Assembly: GCF_954871325.1 (NCBI RefSeq) | Contig: NC_088777.1 | Location: 1,178,001-1,242,000, forward strand | Source of the DNA: Gordionus sp. m RMFG-2023 | Lineage: Eukaryota > Nematomorpha > Gordioida > Chordodea > Parachordodidae | Reading direction: 5' to 3' | Length of the DNA: 64,000 bases | Shown: one piece after another, positions 36,969 through 49,592 of the stretch | Position numbering within the stretch: position 1 is the stretch's first letter | How the letters are laid out: each line of letters opens with the position of its first letter | Program-made: the position numbers and the translations under genes | Notes under the pieces: model-generated | Databases searched by the model: none | Seen by the model: the letters and a program-made list of their open reading frames with translations, nothing else | What the model was told of the DNA's origin: nothing

Positions 36969-38162
36969 CATCCTGAAGAAGAAAACTTTAGACGGGAGTC
37001 GTTTAGTTAACCCCTTACCACTTTTCCGGCCCAATAATTTTTAACCGTTAAAATATATTTTATTTTATCAAAATCATAACAAAATTTATTTTTTTATTAT
37101 TCTAGCAAAATTCCCCAAGGAAAAAAGGAAGTCACACGAAGATAATTCGTAATGTTCTATTTCATAGATAGAGTTAGAAAACTCTTCCTGCACTTATAAA
37201 TTAATTACTTTTAAAGATGGCATGGATACTTTTTTTTTAAACTAAATTTTTCCAATATTGGTCTTGAAGTGAGAGCTTAGGGCAAGACGGCATCCCGTGC
37301 ATGATAGACGTTTAAGGTATAAAACCTATTTCATTTTAACTACACTTCTCATCTCAAGATGTTTTATCTTCAGATTATTATTCGAATATTAAGCTATGCC
37401 GTGAACACAAATTAGGTTTCAGAATTTTAAAATTGTTTTATTTGGGGGGATTTTGAGAATATCTAACAGGTAGGGACCGATTTAGGAACAATCCAGAAAG
37501 AGGTATTTTAAAGGGGAGATTGGATTTCTATCAGAATATTGGTCACTACCGAGATTTCCGCCAAATAGAAGTGTATCATTCCTGTTACAGCATTGATACT
37601 TAGTTCAAATCATTCTAGAATTAGAATATTAATCCAAAGAGGGATTTAAAAAAAAAATTACGGAATTATAATATATTGCTCTATTACTTATTAGTTATTA
37701 ACCCAATATATAATTTTTTACATCTCCGAAACAATTTGGTGAAAGTGCTATTTCTTTCAACCACCCCCCCCCCCCCACCGATATTTCACACTAATAACTT
37801 TTATTACCATTCATTTTTATCATTTTTGCTTTAGTGAGAGAAGATAACCAAGCAACTCGTGGCCAGAAATTTCTACATCAATGGTGGACAGCCTAAATTT
37901 TGCACGGTTTCTCAGAATTTTCTGAATTTTTGAAATGAGTGTACACGGCATAGTTATTTCCAGGGATCTAAATCCAACCTTAATCCAACCTTAAACAGCT
38001 ATTAACCGCTATTATTTTACCGAACCTGACCGCTAAACCGGTAAATAATGAATTAGCCATTGTTTCTTATTTAATCCATTTGTTCGTTTAAAGGAGAAGG
38101 AAGAAATTTACATAAAAACAAATATTTTCCTAGTGAAAATAAAAATTATCTTCCCCCTTTAC

Positions 38163-38417
38163 CTATAATAATTATTTCGAATTGCGTTATCAAATTGTTT
38201 CCCAAATAAACATCGTAATTTCCCTCGTCAACGTCTTCAATATACGATTTGCTAAATTTTAGTACACCCCTAACAGCATCATGGATTATGACATTATCTT
38301 TTCGATGTACCTTATGAAGTATCGTGAAATCGGTCATATATTGCCAAGTCGTATAACTTTCTGCTGACCATTCATATGTGAAAGGGTGGCCGTATTTAAT
38401 CTTGAAGATCTTTATCT
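38163..38417 (-). CDS. Ig-B exon 7: sixth Ig-like domain
   Basis: An 85-codon paralogue of Ig-A exon 7, the same length, phase 1 to phase 1, with acceptor CTTATAAG and donor TATAG-GTAAAG. It codes [E]IKIFKIKYGHPF through QFEIIII. YEWSAES carries the tryptophan; GVLKFSKSYIEDVDEGNYDV carries the turn, with valine replacing cysteine. Confidence 0.78.
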
Positions 38418-38629
38418 CTTATAAGATTATGAAAAGAATTGTTCTTAAGTCCAGTTTATAAGATATATATAAATATATATAATATAATCCTATATTAAAA
38501 GAAGACTAAAACACGATTAAATCCTTGGTTATTATTTAAAAAAGCCTTTGGTTCTAACAAAATTTATCAGATTAAATTTTAAAAGTTATAATTAATATTG
38601 ATAAATAACGCAAATAAATGTAAGAATAC

Positions 38630-38863
38630 CCCAAACAATTAGCCTAAATTCGGATAAGATGGTTTCCTTGCTAGCATTCCTTTTAATCAAACGATATAAA
38701 CCTTGATCGGCTAATTTAATAGATATTAGTTTCAAAATGGCTATAGAACCATTTCCGACATCTATATATTTTGAGACACCACCATGTATATGCTTCCATC
38801 TTAATCCCCCGTCATTATAATTTAAAATAGAAAGTGATTTCCCAATTTTGGTTGTTATCAAGT
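38630..38863 (-). CDS. Ig-B exon 6: fifth Ig-like domain
   Basis: A 78-codon paralogue of Ig-A exon 6, phase 1 at both ends, with acceptor CTTAAACAG and donor TGGG-GTATTC. It codes [D]LITTKIGKSLSI through FRLIVW. GLRWKHIHGGVSK matches GLRWNHTYGGVSE; ADQGLYRLIKR keeps G-x-Y without cysteine. Three codons shorter than the Ig-A copy. Confidence 0.78.
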
Positions 38864-38887
38864 CTGTTTAAGGAATATAATAAAAAA

Positions 38888-38936
38888 CATTCATTCATTA
38901 CGTCATTCATTTATTTATTCATTCATTCATTCATTC
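38888..38936. repeat. (ATTC)n microsatellite in Ig-B intron 5
   Basis: An ATTC run at the same intron position as 12627-12722 in Ig-A, inherited from before the duplication. Confidence 0.85.
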
Positions 38937-38986
38937 TTAGATATCAAACTAACGTATATATATATATATATATAATAGAGAATAAC

Positions 38987-39235
38987 CTATCCATGTAATA
39001 GTTATTGCGACGTTATAAAAATTGTGGATTAAATCAAAAGTGACTGGTTCGGGTGATTTAAAATTGTCTCTTTTAACTTTAACATTTACTAGAGTTATGT
39101 TGGAAATTTTAGCCTCTAGTTCGTAATTCCTACCTGTCACATAATGTAAATGTATGCTTTGATTGACGTCGCCCTTTAGTGGTAGAAACAATTCGCAATC
39201 CTTTAAATTTTGCAAGCACCCTATTGCAAATTTCT
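38987..39235 (-). CDS. Ig-B exon 5: fourth extracellular domain
   Basis: An 83-codon paralogue of Ig-A exon 5, identical length, phase 1 to phase 1, with acceptor AAATATTAG and donor GATAG-GTTATT. It codes [E]KFAIGCLQNLKDCEL through AITITWI. The C-x6-C pair and LPLKGDV are kept, supporting a structural role for these cysteines in this one atypical domain. Confidence 0.77.
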
Positions 39236-39316
39236 CTAATATTTTGATTAAATATATTATTTAAGATACGTATCATGATACTTTGTTAAAATATATCCCT
39301 TAAATTTTAAAAAAAC

Positions 39317-39526
39317 TTTTTAATATGAGAGTTATTTCTTGAACTTCTTGATTACTCCGGACATAGTAACGACCTCGTGTAGTTTCCGAATGGTTTATCT
39401 CCAAAATTAGATTTCTATCATTTCCCTCAATCTTCCAAGTATAAGTGAGATTGTCATTCATAATTGAGTGATTTGATATTTTATCGACAAATTGCAATTC
39501 GACCATTATTTTCTTTTCGATTGATT
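39317..39526 (-). CDS. Ig-B exon 4: third Ig-like domain
   Basis: A 70-codon paralogue of Ig-A exon 4, phase 1 at both ends, with acceptor AAGAAAG and donor AAAA-GTTTTT. It codes [E]SIEKKIMVELQF through VQEITLILK. NLILEINHSETTRGRYYVRS shows the turn with valine in the cysteine position. LQF-DKISNHSI, SNQEVQEITLILKS and neighbouring residues match Ig-A almost exactly. Confidence 0.75.
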
Positions 39527-39939
39527 CTTTCTTAATATTTTCTGATAATTTATATATAGATTCATAAATATATAAAATATTTATTTTATTTAATCATTAT
39601 GCATGATTTGAAAAATATTTGTATCTTAAGTTATTATGTGTAAGAAAGTGGTATATATAAAATTTATATATTCCATGATATGAATTAGGATAAATTTACG
39701 CAATTTTTTACAATAAAAAATACCCATTAAAAACTTGAAAAAGTTTGTTAATTCTATGAAATGGGAGATTCTCTGAAAGGTGTATTTTTTTTATCTATAG
39801 AATATCATATATCATATTATGAATCGTATTCGCCAAATTAAATAAATTAAAATTCATCAAATATAGATAAATTTAGCAAAACGACCAAAACTTCATAAAC
39901 TCTCGCAAAATACTTACAAAATTCACTTGGTTTACTTCA

Positions 39940-41240
39940 CGTCTGGTATATTGAACGATGGTAATCGTTAGTTGATCGCGATAAGAAATTAACAAGGTCC
40001 ATTATCAAGGAAAGGGGATGCGCTATTAATCTCAATCTTCCCGGCTAATCTAAATTTGTTTAATTAAACTCCTACGGGCCAAATCTTTATCATTTTAAAA
40101 TCACTACTCAGGAGTAATTAACACATTTAAGTAACTCTGTAGACTGATTCCTCTGCCTTCTTCCATATACTCCTGATTGATGCTCTTCCAAACTATGGAC
40201 CTTTGGACCTGTCATAAATGGATCAATTATATTTACCCCTGAAATATTCTTTAACATTCTACGTTCAACTCCTTTTTTTAAATTACATTCTTTTTAGAAA
40301 TATTGGAAAAATGATTAGAAGATCTAACCTATAATATCCTGAACCTAAAAATCAACAAAACTAAATGGGAATCAAGCTTCGATACCTACTAAAATTAGGG
40401 GTTTGTGATTAGATCTACCACCAATCTGGCTTCCATTGCCTTCTTCAGCTGTCTACTTTTTAAACCAATTACACACCCAGAAATGACTTTTCCTTAGAAG
40501 ACGCTATCTTGTTATGAAAGAAGTGTGCGATGTCTCATAACCTGGTGTGCGATGTCTCATAACCTGGATCCAACAAAAGAATTAGGATAGATGAGTTGCA
40601 GCACACTGTGTTGAATTTCAATTATCTAATATACTACCAATCAATTGATCCTTTTTTTAACTTACTTAATTAGTGGATACGGACACAAATTTTTGTAAAT
40701 GATTTCTCTGGAATCCGTTTTAAATGTTCGATGACCTTTCTTTATATTAATCTGGCTACAGAACTCCCATAGACATCAACACAAGCCGATCATGTAAAGG
40801 CCGAATTTTTACGCGCGTCTAATGTAATTTTCTAATAATTCATGGGCCTTAAAATCGAATAATGCACCTGCCATACTTGAGCCCATCCGAAATTTTCAGA
40901 TCCAACTAAAAGAGGTTCCGTTATTGTAACACACAGATTTCATTGAATAGTCCGATCTTGTTTGGGAGTATTCCTGCATGGAGTCATTGGCCCCATTCAA
41001 CCAAACACTTAATTTACTTTAACATAAAGAACAACTCAAAAAAAAAATTAAGAATAGAAGGTCACGTTTTCATTCCAGTTATATTCATAACATCTGTAAG
41101 CTCTCTGACAAGCCTACTTCCTTCTATGGCAGCAACCATAGTTAGCCCTAAAGCCTGCTACATTGACAACTTCCCAAGGAGCTTTGCTAGATTTTCTCTT
41201 TCTTCCTCGTTTTATGTTATATTTCTCTATTATTTTGATT
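39940..41240 (+). mobile_element. Decayed LINE remnant in Ig-B intron 3
   Basis: The counterpart of the remnant at 13760-15340. The same RT-like segment is visible near 40015 (GGGGATGCGCTATTAATCTC, coding GCAINL), followed by a PNLYHFKITTQE-like stretch, and near 40390 a segment coding GFVIRSTTNLASIAF that matches GLGIRSSTYLDLTAF of the other copy. It is more broken than the Ig-A copy and contains a local 22-bp tandem duplication at 40524-40567. Confidence 0.45.
40524..40567. repeat. 22-bp tandem duplication
   Basis: TGTGCGATGTCTCATAACCT plus GG is repeated twice head to tail without mismatch, inside the LINE remnant. Confidence 0.95.
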
Positions 41241-41987
41241 CCTAAATTTTGTATTGTTACTATTATAAAATTTATAGATGTCTATAATTTAATTTATTAT
41301 ATTTGCTTAAAAAATATATATAAGATATTATATAAAGTATTGTAGTTCCTTAAAACAAATATATCATAATATATGATATTATTTCTTATAAAAATCTATG
41401 TGCCTATCTCTGTTTTCGATGCCTAGAAATTTAAATTAGTCATTTTTTGGCTAAAAAACTCTCTCGGCCAATGAAAATGATGTGAGCAGTTTTTATTTCG
41501 CCGATAACCTAATTAACTTGTCATAACAACAAATTTTAACAAGGAATTACTCGAAAAGATATTAGTCCCCCAGTAAAAAAAATTAAATATTACTATAAGG
41601 CCCTTCCCCAAATAAATTAAGGCGTCTTGAATCCTTTATAAAAATTTAAAACTATCTGATAAATACCATCAACAATATAAGATACGCAATATAATTTTTA
41701 AATAGTTTACATTTTTTCTAAAAGGGAAATATATCATTAAATTATTTTTCTGCCTTTATACTCTTGGCTTGTTTTTCTTTAATCTTCAATTTCTTATCTT
41801 CTTCAGAATCCAGAATTCTTATCATTTTTATTAATTTATAATTTTTTTTTTTATTAATATAAATGGCAAAAATTTTGTGTTATTCTTTATATTTCGGGAT
41901 GATTTTTGAAATGTTTTCTTAATTTAAAAAAAAAGGAGATATATATAAAAAATATATAATAAATTGAATTAATTTGAATTGAATTAC

Positions 41988-42227
41988 TTGTAAATAGGAT
42001 CATGTCAACTATGTATAATACGTCTCCGCCCGCTTTGATGCGATACACTTTGGCGGTAACCCAACTCAAGTTTGTTAGGAGAACCAAATCGTTTTTCCGC
42101 TTCTCTAAAACTAAGATATTCGACTTTTTGTCACCCAGTGCCTCCGTGACTTCCAAATTTGTCAACTTATTGTACGGATCTTTTCCGATGGTTCCTTTGA
42201 ATGAACCCTTTGCTCCTTGAAAGTTAA
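41988..42227 (-). CDS. Ig-B exon 3: second Ig-like domain
   Basis: An 80-codon paralogue of Ig-A exon 3 with identical length and splice junctions (acceptor CACATCACAG, donor ACAA-GTAATT). It codes [V]NFQGAKGSFKGTIG through LYIVDMILFT. The turn reads SWVTAKVYRIKAG. The clean frame with scattered conservative changes relative to Ig-A suggests both copies have been under constraint. Confidence 0.82.
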
Positions 42228-42458
42228 CTGTGATGTGTTTTCGTTTAAAAATTTTGGAACAGATAGAAAATATCGTAAACGATATGGAATAGTGATTAAT
42301 GTTTGTTGATAAGCTCTGGTGTTTTTAGGACTATACAAACTCTAACCGGAGCCCCTTAGTAGTAATCCGATAGGCTGATTTATGCCTGAGTTCGAATGAG
42401 GTCCATGAGATTAAATTTAAGCGTATAACATGTAAAATAAATTATTTTTTGCAAATAC

Positions 42459-42695
42459 TTTTTTTGATTAGCCTAAATATCTTTAACGGAACTGTCAAAT
42501 TTTCTGTCAGGGTATAAAGACCGGGGGGTACATTAGGAATGGTTAGTGTATGTGTCCTATGACATTGATCCGAGCACTTCACCCGTAAATGCTTATTCGA
42601 TGTCACGTGAGTTAACTTCAATTGTTCCCGACTTTTGATTCCGCTTAAATTTGTCACCTCAATAGGACCATCTTCGGAATAGTAATAGGTGTCGA
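42459..42695 (-). CDS. Ig-B exon 2: first Ig-like domain
   Basis: A 79-codon paralogue of Ig-A exon 2, phase 1 to phase 1, with acceptor TTAATTCAG and donor AAAA-GTATTT. It codes [V]DTYYYSEDGPIEV through IFRLIKK. The mid-domain cysteines (VKCSDQCHRT) and TIPNVPPGLYTLTEN recur from Ig-A. Follows the signal exon after a 2.2-kb intron. Confidence 0.8.
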
Positions 42696-44877
42696 CTGAA
42701 TTAATTTTTTTTTATAAAGAAAATATATATATTAAAAATGTAACATTTTTGGTTAATTTATAGGTTATACTAAAAATCAAGGATTTTTAATTGAAAAAAA
42801 ATCCAAAATTTATCTAAGGTTAATTTAAGCTTAACAGGTCTCTTCTCTTCTCTTCATACATATGTTTCTTTTATGTAATTATTATTGCTATTTAAATTTT
42901 ACTTTAATCTCAGCTAGTTATTCCAAAATGGCTCCATTTGATTAGATTTTAAAAAAAACTGCTAACTCAGAATTTATGGTAAGTTATAATTTTCTGCCAC
43001 TTGATTTGAAGCTTAAGAAATAGCCGATTTCCTTTTCTCAAAATATATTTTTTTTAAAAAAATAGTACAATTATTTTGATATATTATTTTTTTTTAACGT
43101 TTTGAACATATTATAAATTTTAAGAAGATATATGCCAAATTGATTAAAATTGAGTGAAACTGTATATTAGTCATTGATATATATTTTTATGATATCTTCG
43201 TCATAATAACTTACCAAGTTTTATGCGAACTGAAAATTAAAAATGTTAGGCAAAATAGTTCTGATTCCAAGTAAACCAAGTAAAGTACTTCTACTATGAA
43301 GGAGGTGGAATTGGGGGGGGGGGGTGTAGAATCGTAATCAGGGTTGTAGCCATTCTAGAGGGGATGGTAGAGGGGTAAAAGAATTTAAATGAGTTAAAGA
43401 GGTATGCTGATTTTGCTTTCTTTTTCTCTGTCAATTGATGGGGCAGGGGTTGGTATAAAAGAGTAATATCGTCAGTGTCTTAGGCGAGTGTCGAAATGCT
43501 GGCTACCAACTAAAATTGGTGAACCGGAAATATACTCTACAACCTCTATGTTTATCTTAGCCTCATCTCATTCATACTATTTCTGGTTCAGGTGATTGCC
43601 TTTGATTCTAACACACTCATTTGGATTATTTTGCCGATGTTATCTGAATTAATTTATGAATACCCATACAGCAATATCGAAAGAATTTTATGATTAAAAA
43701 TCATATTTTCTCCTTATATATAATAATTGTATCGTGAAAGGATTTTCGAGATTATAATAGATGAGCATTCAGATAGCATTCTTCTTCAAAATAAAATTGT
43801 TCTCACGATTGGATGACGAAAGGAGATTTATCAGTAGGAAGAGAATCAGATGTAAAATTAAGTATATCTTGGCTAGATTTTGCATCAGGAATTGCTATTA
43901 AGTAAAATAAACGAGTGAAGGATGTAAAAGAATTGATTAAAATTGATAATAGTTGCTTAGGGGCGAAGAAGAAACTTTTCAGTGACAAAATTTTCTGGAG
44001 CTCTAGAGGTGGGAATCGCAAAAGGACGTGTTTCATAAAAGGAGAGATCATACTTATAATCATGCAAATAATGGATTATTCTAAATTATATTTTAACGTT
44101 TTAATTATTGATATGGAAAAAGTTATATTATATAACCCGAAGTTTAACTTTAATCAAGTAAAATGTAAAATAAAAATATTGTTCAGATTTAAGCTGATGA
44201 TAAACTCAAAATTTTATCAGAGGTGTGTACCTGCATTAGAGAAGGAAACGATGATTTAGAATTCCCACAAATTATCAGCAAATATTTAAACATGGATACA
44301 TTTATAAGACATTGGTATAAAATATTATATACTTTAAATCCAAATAAAAATTGGACTTTAAATTCCAATGCATGGTGACATTTATTTTTATATCTTTAAA
44401 GTGGCTGATTTATTCTGCACCCCTCTATAAACCAATGAAGATTTGCCTCTTACCCTACTCTTCATTCCTTTCTACCCAAATTAAATTTAGAGAGTGAGAA
44501 GGAGGAAAGGAAAGGAAGGGAAAGAAAAGAAAATTAAAAATACTCTTCTGCCATCTAATAAATATAATATCTTTCCTAACCCCCTCTCTAATTTTAATAT
44601 TATATAGATCTTGAGTCATATCCCCTCCCCCTGTAGCATAAATCTCTTGGATCCATTACCTTCTCCTATCTATCCTTACATAATAAAATAGAAAATCTGG
44701 TTATAAGGAATTTATTCTAATATGTCTTACTTTTTTCTTCTGTCTTTAAGGGATCAAACAAGTGAGGCTTGTGTCTTTTACACATTCCTAAATAATTTGC
44801 AGAATTATACTGTAAGCATTTTTTTTTTCTTAAAACTATTTATCATAAAAAGGAAATAATATTAATGTCTACTATAC
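42696..44877. other. Ig-B intron 1
   Basis: Aligns in parts with Ig-A intron 1 (for example the AAATTGGACTTTAAATT region near 44350 and near 18240). Overlapping open frames on both strands at 43803-44259 are not supported by a motif or by the Ig-A copy. A poly-G tract lies at 43313. Confidence 0.4.
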
Positions 44878-44938
44878 CGCATGTAGCTAAAGCTAGAAAT
44901 GCAACCAAGATTAAATGTATTAGCATTGGATTCCACAT
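44878..44938 (-). CDS. Ig-B exon 1: start codon and signal peptide
   Basis: A 61-nt exon coding MWNPMLIHLILVAFLALATC plus one base, phase-1 donor TGCG-GTATAG. It is the same length and design as Ig-A exon 1, with a stronger hydrophobic core (LIHLILVAFLALA) typical of a cleaved signal peptide. It begins a gene with nine domain exons matching Ig-A one for one (exons 2-10). The 3' end is unresolved: the frame may stop after exon 10, or continue through unseen exons to the candidate tail at 27831-28036. Likely a secreted or surface recognition/adhesion protein, by architecture only. Confidence 0.78.
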
Positions 44939-44976
44939 TTAATGTTGATGGGCAAATAAATGTTATATCTGTAATC
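44939..44976 (-). promoter_or_regulatory. Conserved 5' leader of Ig-B with upstream acceptor
   Basis: Bases ATATAACATTTATTT to CATCAACATTAA precede the ATG and match the Ig-A leader. Just upstream is TGATTACAG, an acceptor-like sequence at the same distance as TTACAG in Ig-A. Confidence 0.45.
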
Positions 44977-47365
44977 AGGGCCGCAGCCAGGAATTTCTTG
45001 CTAATGGAGAACTAGTTAAACACTTCAGGGATATTTTTTTTTGCTATTTTTTTTTTATGTAAAATATAAATATGAATACAAAATAAATACTTTTAGATAA
45101 ATATATAATAATAATAATTAATGTATACGACTATATATATTTTTAAATTTTAACGTAAATGAATTGAATGCTAAATTTGGTGTTATTTCTATCTCCATAG
45201 GCCATTAAAATAATACTTAATTTTGTTTTAGGTCAATTTTTTTAATCGATTCTCTAGTGCTCTATAAAACTCTCTTTATTGTAAAAAATGAGGTCTCAAC
45301 AGGAAAGTCTTTGATACCTTAATTCAAAATCCTTGAACTTGAATAATAATAAGAAGTAAAAAAAAATTAAAATTTTGGTTACATGCTATTTATCCAAATA
45401 TTCAAAAAACCTATCTACTTTCAGGATTTTACTCTGGAGTAAATATAAAGACCACCAAGATAAATGGTCAATTTAAAATATAACAAGACAAGTAAAATGA
45501 TATATCATCAATATTTATATTATTTAATATTAAAATTTTGTATTTAATTTATATATTATATATATATTTTTATTTTTCAAACTTTTTTATAAGGAATGCG
45601 GATAATAATTATCTTCTTTCCTTTAATTAAGAATTGTCAAAAATCTTCTTCCTTTAAAAATTCAACAAAATTTATAATAATTATATAATAGCAAAATTTT
45701 TTTAAAACATTTAAAATATAACCCCCCCCCCCCTTTCCCCTAACTTATTTTCATTATAGTGTTTTAAAAATAATTTTAATTTGTTGTTTTTTCTTTTTTC
45801 GCAAACTCAAAATTGACCTGTGTTATGATATATATATATATATTAAATAACAATGTTTTTGTGGTTTTAATATATAAAAGTACAAATATATGTAAAATTT
45901 TCAAAACTGCATTTGTGTGTACAAAATTTATTGTATTTCCATAAAAAAAAATTTACTATATTCATTTTACCTTGTAAAGCAATTAGTTATAGCTACGAAC
46001 CCTTCGTCGATAGATGGCGTCAATTCGAACTTTTTATATAGCAGAGATCTGCGGACCGGGTATAAAAATTTTAAAAGTAAAACTACCCGAAGCCGCCCGT
46101 ATTTTATGACCAAATATTTTCAATCGTGATTGGTAGAATAAAAATGCAGCCCTAGCCTGAAAGTATAAAACCCGGTCCGGGCTTATCCGTAAAGTTGCTT
46201 AAAAATTTTGTAAAAAAAAAATATATATCAGAGTATACCAATAATATATACCAATATACACAAATCATAACCTTTCCCGATTTTAGCGCAAACCTCCCGC
46301 CTTTCTCCCGAATTTATGCTCGATTCGATTTGGCGCATAATGGGTACGGCATGGTCTGGGTCGGAGGAGGGGGGGGGGGTTAACAATTTGTTTTTTGTTT
46401 TGTTTTTCAAAGCTGTTTCCAGGGGCAGGTTTTTTTTTTAAAAATTCATATTCAATTTTCTTAATTTTTTTTTGTTTAGATGGAGGTTAACGTGAATTCG
46501 CGGCATTTCTCTTTGAATCGGGTCGGATCCGAAAAAAATAGTTATATACGTGTCAACTGACAGTGAGTGATGTAGCGTATTTTTCGGGGGCTTCTATCTC
46601 GCGGAAAAGGAAGGGCGGTGCGATTTGCGCGCGTCCCTCGTTGAAATCAGAAAGGGGAAATCTATCTTCAACATTTTATTACAACTAATATATATAAATA
46701 TTAATTTAATTTTACATCCCAATAATAAACTTATCACAACTCCAAGCTGTAAACAGGTGCGCAGTTATTAATACGCTATCTTTATTTCGCGTTTTTTTTC
46801 GCGTTTTTTTTTGCGTTTTTTTTCAAATTATTATAATTCTGCTTTCCACCTTTTGTAGGTAAAAAAAATGATTTGGAAGGAGATAGTAGAAGAATTCTAG
46901 GAGCAGGAAGAAGGTGGGAGGAATGTCTTTAAATTGTGGGATTTAGAAATCTCTGGCGTTGGCCTGACCTACCCTATAATTTATTTCGGGCAATCTGCGT
47001 ACAGTATAATTTTAGTTCCATAAATTAAAAACCAAATTGTTTGATATACATATATACACATGCTGTATTTTACACATACTTTTGTGAATATATTTTTTCT
47101 TACATTTATGGAATGAGATATTACGAAATATTCATATTAGTGGTAAAAAAAAAACCTATAGTGTAATTACAAATTCAATTATTTGGCCATTTTATATTTT
47201 GCGAGAAATTTAAAATAACGCACCATCGTAATTTAGTATAATTTTAATTTTAAGTATAAGTATAAGCAAAAAAATTGATATGATATTAATAATATTTAAG
47301 TAAGCGAATTATGAATTTTTCATCTAAAAAAAAGGACCGTTGGCGGCGGCCGCTGGTCTTCTCGA
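44977..47365. other. Upstream region of Ig-B, no gene seen
   Basis: The first kilobase aligns loosely with the Ig-A upstream region. From 46020 to 46640 the sequence is unusually CpG-rich for this window (for example GCGGAAAAGGAAGGGCGG and GATTTGCGCGCGTCCC), and a T-rich run with GCGTTTTTTTT repeats lies at 46785-46825. No coding frame is supported. Confidence 0.4.
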
Positions 47366-47368
47366 CAT

Positions 47369-47465
47369 TTACGCAACTTTACTAGCGCGTCTGTTTTTGT
47401 CATTAGCCGTCTTTTTAGCTTTAAGATCCACAAGTTCTTTTTTATGTAGCGCCAATATTGTCAAA
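47369..47465 (-). CDS. Possible terminal coding fragment, lysine-rich
   Basis: A minus-strand frame reads ILALHKKELVDLKAKK, then TANDKNRRASKVA and a stop. Composition and codon use look like the C-terminus of a basic conserved protein rather than chance AT-rich frame. There is no start codon in good context and no convincing acceptor, so it could be a processed-pseudogene fragment or a last exon. Family not recognised. Confidence 0.25.
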
Positions 47466-47576
47466 ATATAAAAATAAATAAATTAATAAAAACTTTATTT
47501 ACTATATTAGTATTATTTGACACTTATATACCGATCAATACAATTTGAAATTAAATCATTTGCCATTCAATGAGGC

Positions 47577-47786
47577 TAGTATTGTTAAACGGCTGTTTTG
47601 AGTGGATTTTCTAAAAACGGCTAATCCAGAAAAATATTACGCTAACCTGAAAATTTTGTTCATTAGAAGGAACCAAGATTTAGGCATATTATCCAAAATC
47701 TTGGCGGTCTAAGATATATTTTTCTGGCTAAAATATTGAATTTAGCCGTTTTTAGTAACCGGCTTAAAACGAGCCGTTTAGGAAAT
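47577..47786. mobile_element. hAT-like MITE
   Basis: Starts TAGTATTGTTAAACGGCTG, and the inner TTTTTAGTAACCGGCTTAAA and end ACGAGCCGTTTAGG are the inverted counterpart, as in the 16714 family. The right terminus is degraded and the target duplication cannot be confirmed. Confidence 0.6.
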
Positions 47787-47915
47787 TTTTTTATTTAGAA
47801 GTTGGATTTCCCAATCATACAAATTGATTCCAAATATAACCCATATACTTTAAAAAAATGATTATTTTTTTTCTCACAAATTCTTAGATTTTATGACGTT
47901 AATTAATAATTAGAT

Positions 47916-48190
<275 letters not shown>

Positions 48191-49592
48191 TTCTTTTTAA
48201 TCTTTATTACACTCATTTTTTATTGAACTATAACATCTCACTATTATTTTTTTATAATTTATGTTTTAAGAGAATTAAATTGGGATGAGTACAGCCAAAA
48301 TAAATAAATTAAGGAATAATTGTTAATGTCAAAGGTCCTTGTAAAAGAATCAGACTGTAAAGAACGGACCGTACAAAAGTGGACCAGATTGAAAGGACTT
48401 GACTGAAACTAAACTGAAACTAGAAGAGACACGACAGGTTTTTAAACAGTCATTCAAAAAAATTATTAAATTTGTATATTGACACTTTGAAATCAGTTTT
48501 TATTGGTATTTTTAAAAAAAATTTTTATTCTTGCTTGGAGTTGAAATTTGACGATGTAATAGGTATATGTTAGATAAAGGGATAAAGGTATAAATAAGAT
48601 TGATGATTATAAAAGTTAGAAGTTAGAACCCTATAATATTCAATCAGGGATAATGCGAAATTATAATATTAAAAATTACATATTTTTTTTATATAAGCAG
48701 AAATAACAAATAATATTTGTTTTATAACTCTAATTATCTCGTAATTATAATCGTAGTCATAAAACCTTTAAAATGAGATATGACCATATCACTTCATTTA
48801 AAATAGAAAAATCTTATACATACATTAAAGTCGCCCATTGAGAATGCATCTAGACTAAATATTCTAAGGGCATTTCAAAAACTAAATTTCAATGGAGTCT
48901 ACTACAATCAATGATATTTCTCTGAGCTTTTGTTCAATGGATGTTATTTATTATTGTCTATGCTAAAAAAAAATTGTTAATATTTGTGTCCAATTATACT
49001 TGGAAAAATGTAAATTGTGATGAATGTTTTGCATAAAATTATTTTTAATATAAATAATTATTTTTTGATCTGATAATTTGATAATAAATTTCGTAATAAT
49101 TGTCACAAATTCTAGGCTTTTTGGGCATATTATTTACTTAAAATATTTATACCAGGGAATCTACAGACTAGTTATTGTAACCTTGTCCAGATTGGATAAG
49201 CCTTAAGATCCTGACTTCTAATTGCAGGAAATTTTTGAACAACATGGGATCTCTCATAATATAGGCTTCCATCATTATATGAAACCCATTATTGGGAACT
49301 TATACGTTATAATTATTTGGAATTGAATGTTTAAATCAATTTGAATTTTTTATTATTTATTAATTATTTAATAACAGTTGTGTGTGTGTGTATATATATT
49401 TATAATAAATAAAATTAGGTGGTTTGTGTGAATATAAATTATAAATTTATTCGCAAATCATTAATAATTAAATATGCTTAAATTAAATTTAACTGTTATT
49501 GATTATCTGATTTAGAAAAAAAAAAATTTTTTTTTAAATTAATTTCTATTTTACCTCAAATTTAACAAACAAAAAAAAACTTAATTTTCTAA
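48191..49592. other. Upstream region of GPCR-1
   Basis: AT-rich, no gene or transposon end recognised. TGTG/TATA repeats lie near 49380-49400. The 5' leader just before the ATG is A-rich and shows no splice acceptor, fitting an unspliced start. Confidence 0.4.

Noticed and set aside
43803-44259. Overlapping frames on both strands in Ig-B intron 1
   Set aside because: Neither is preserved in the aligned part of Ig-A intron 1 and no motif is present.
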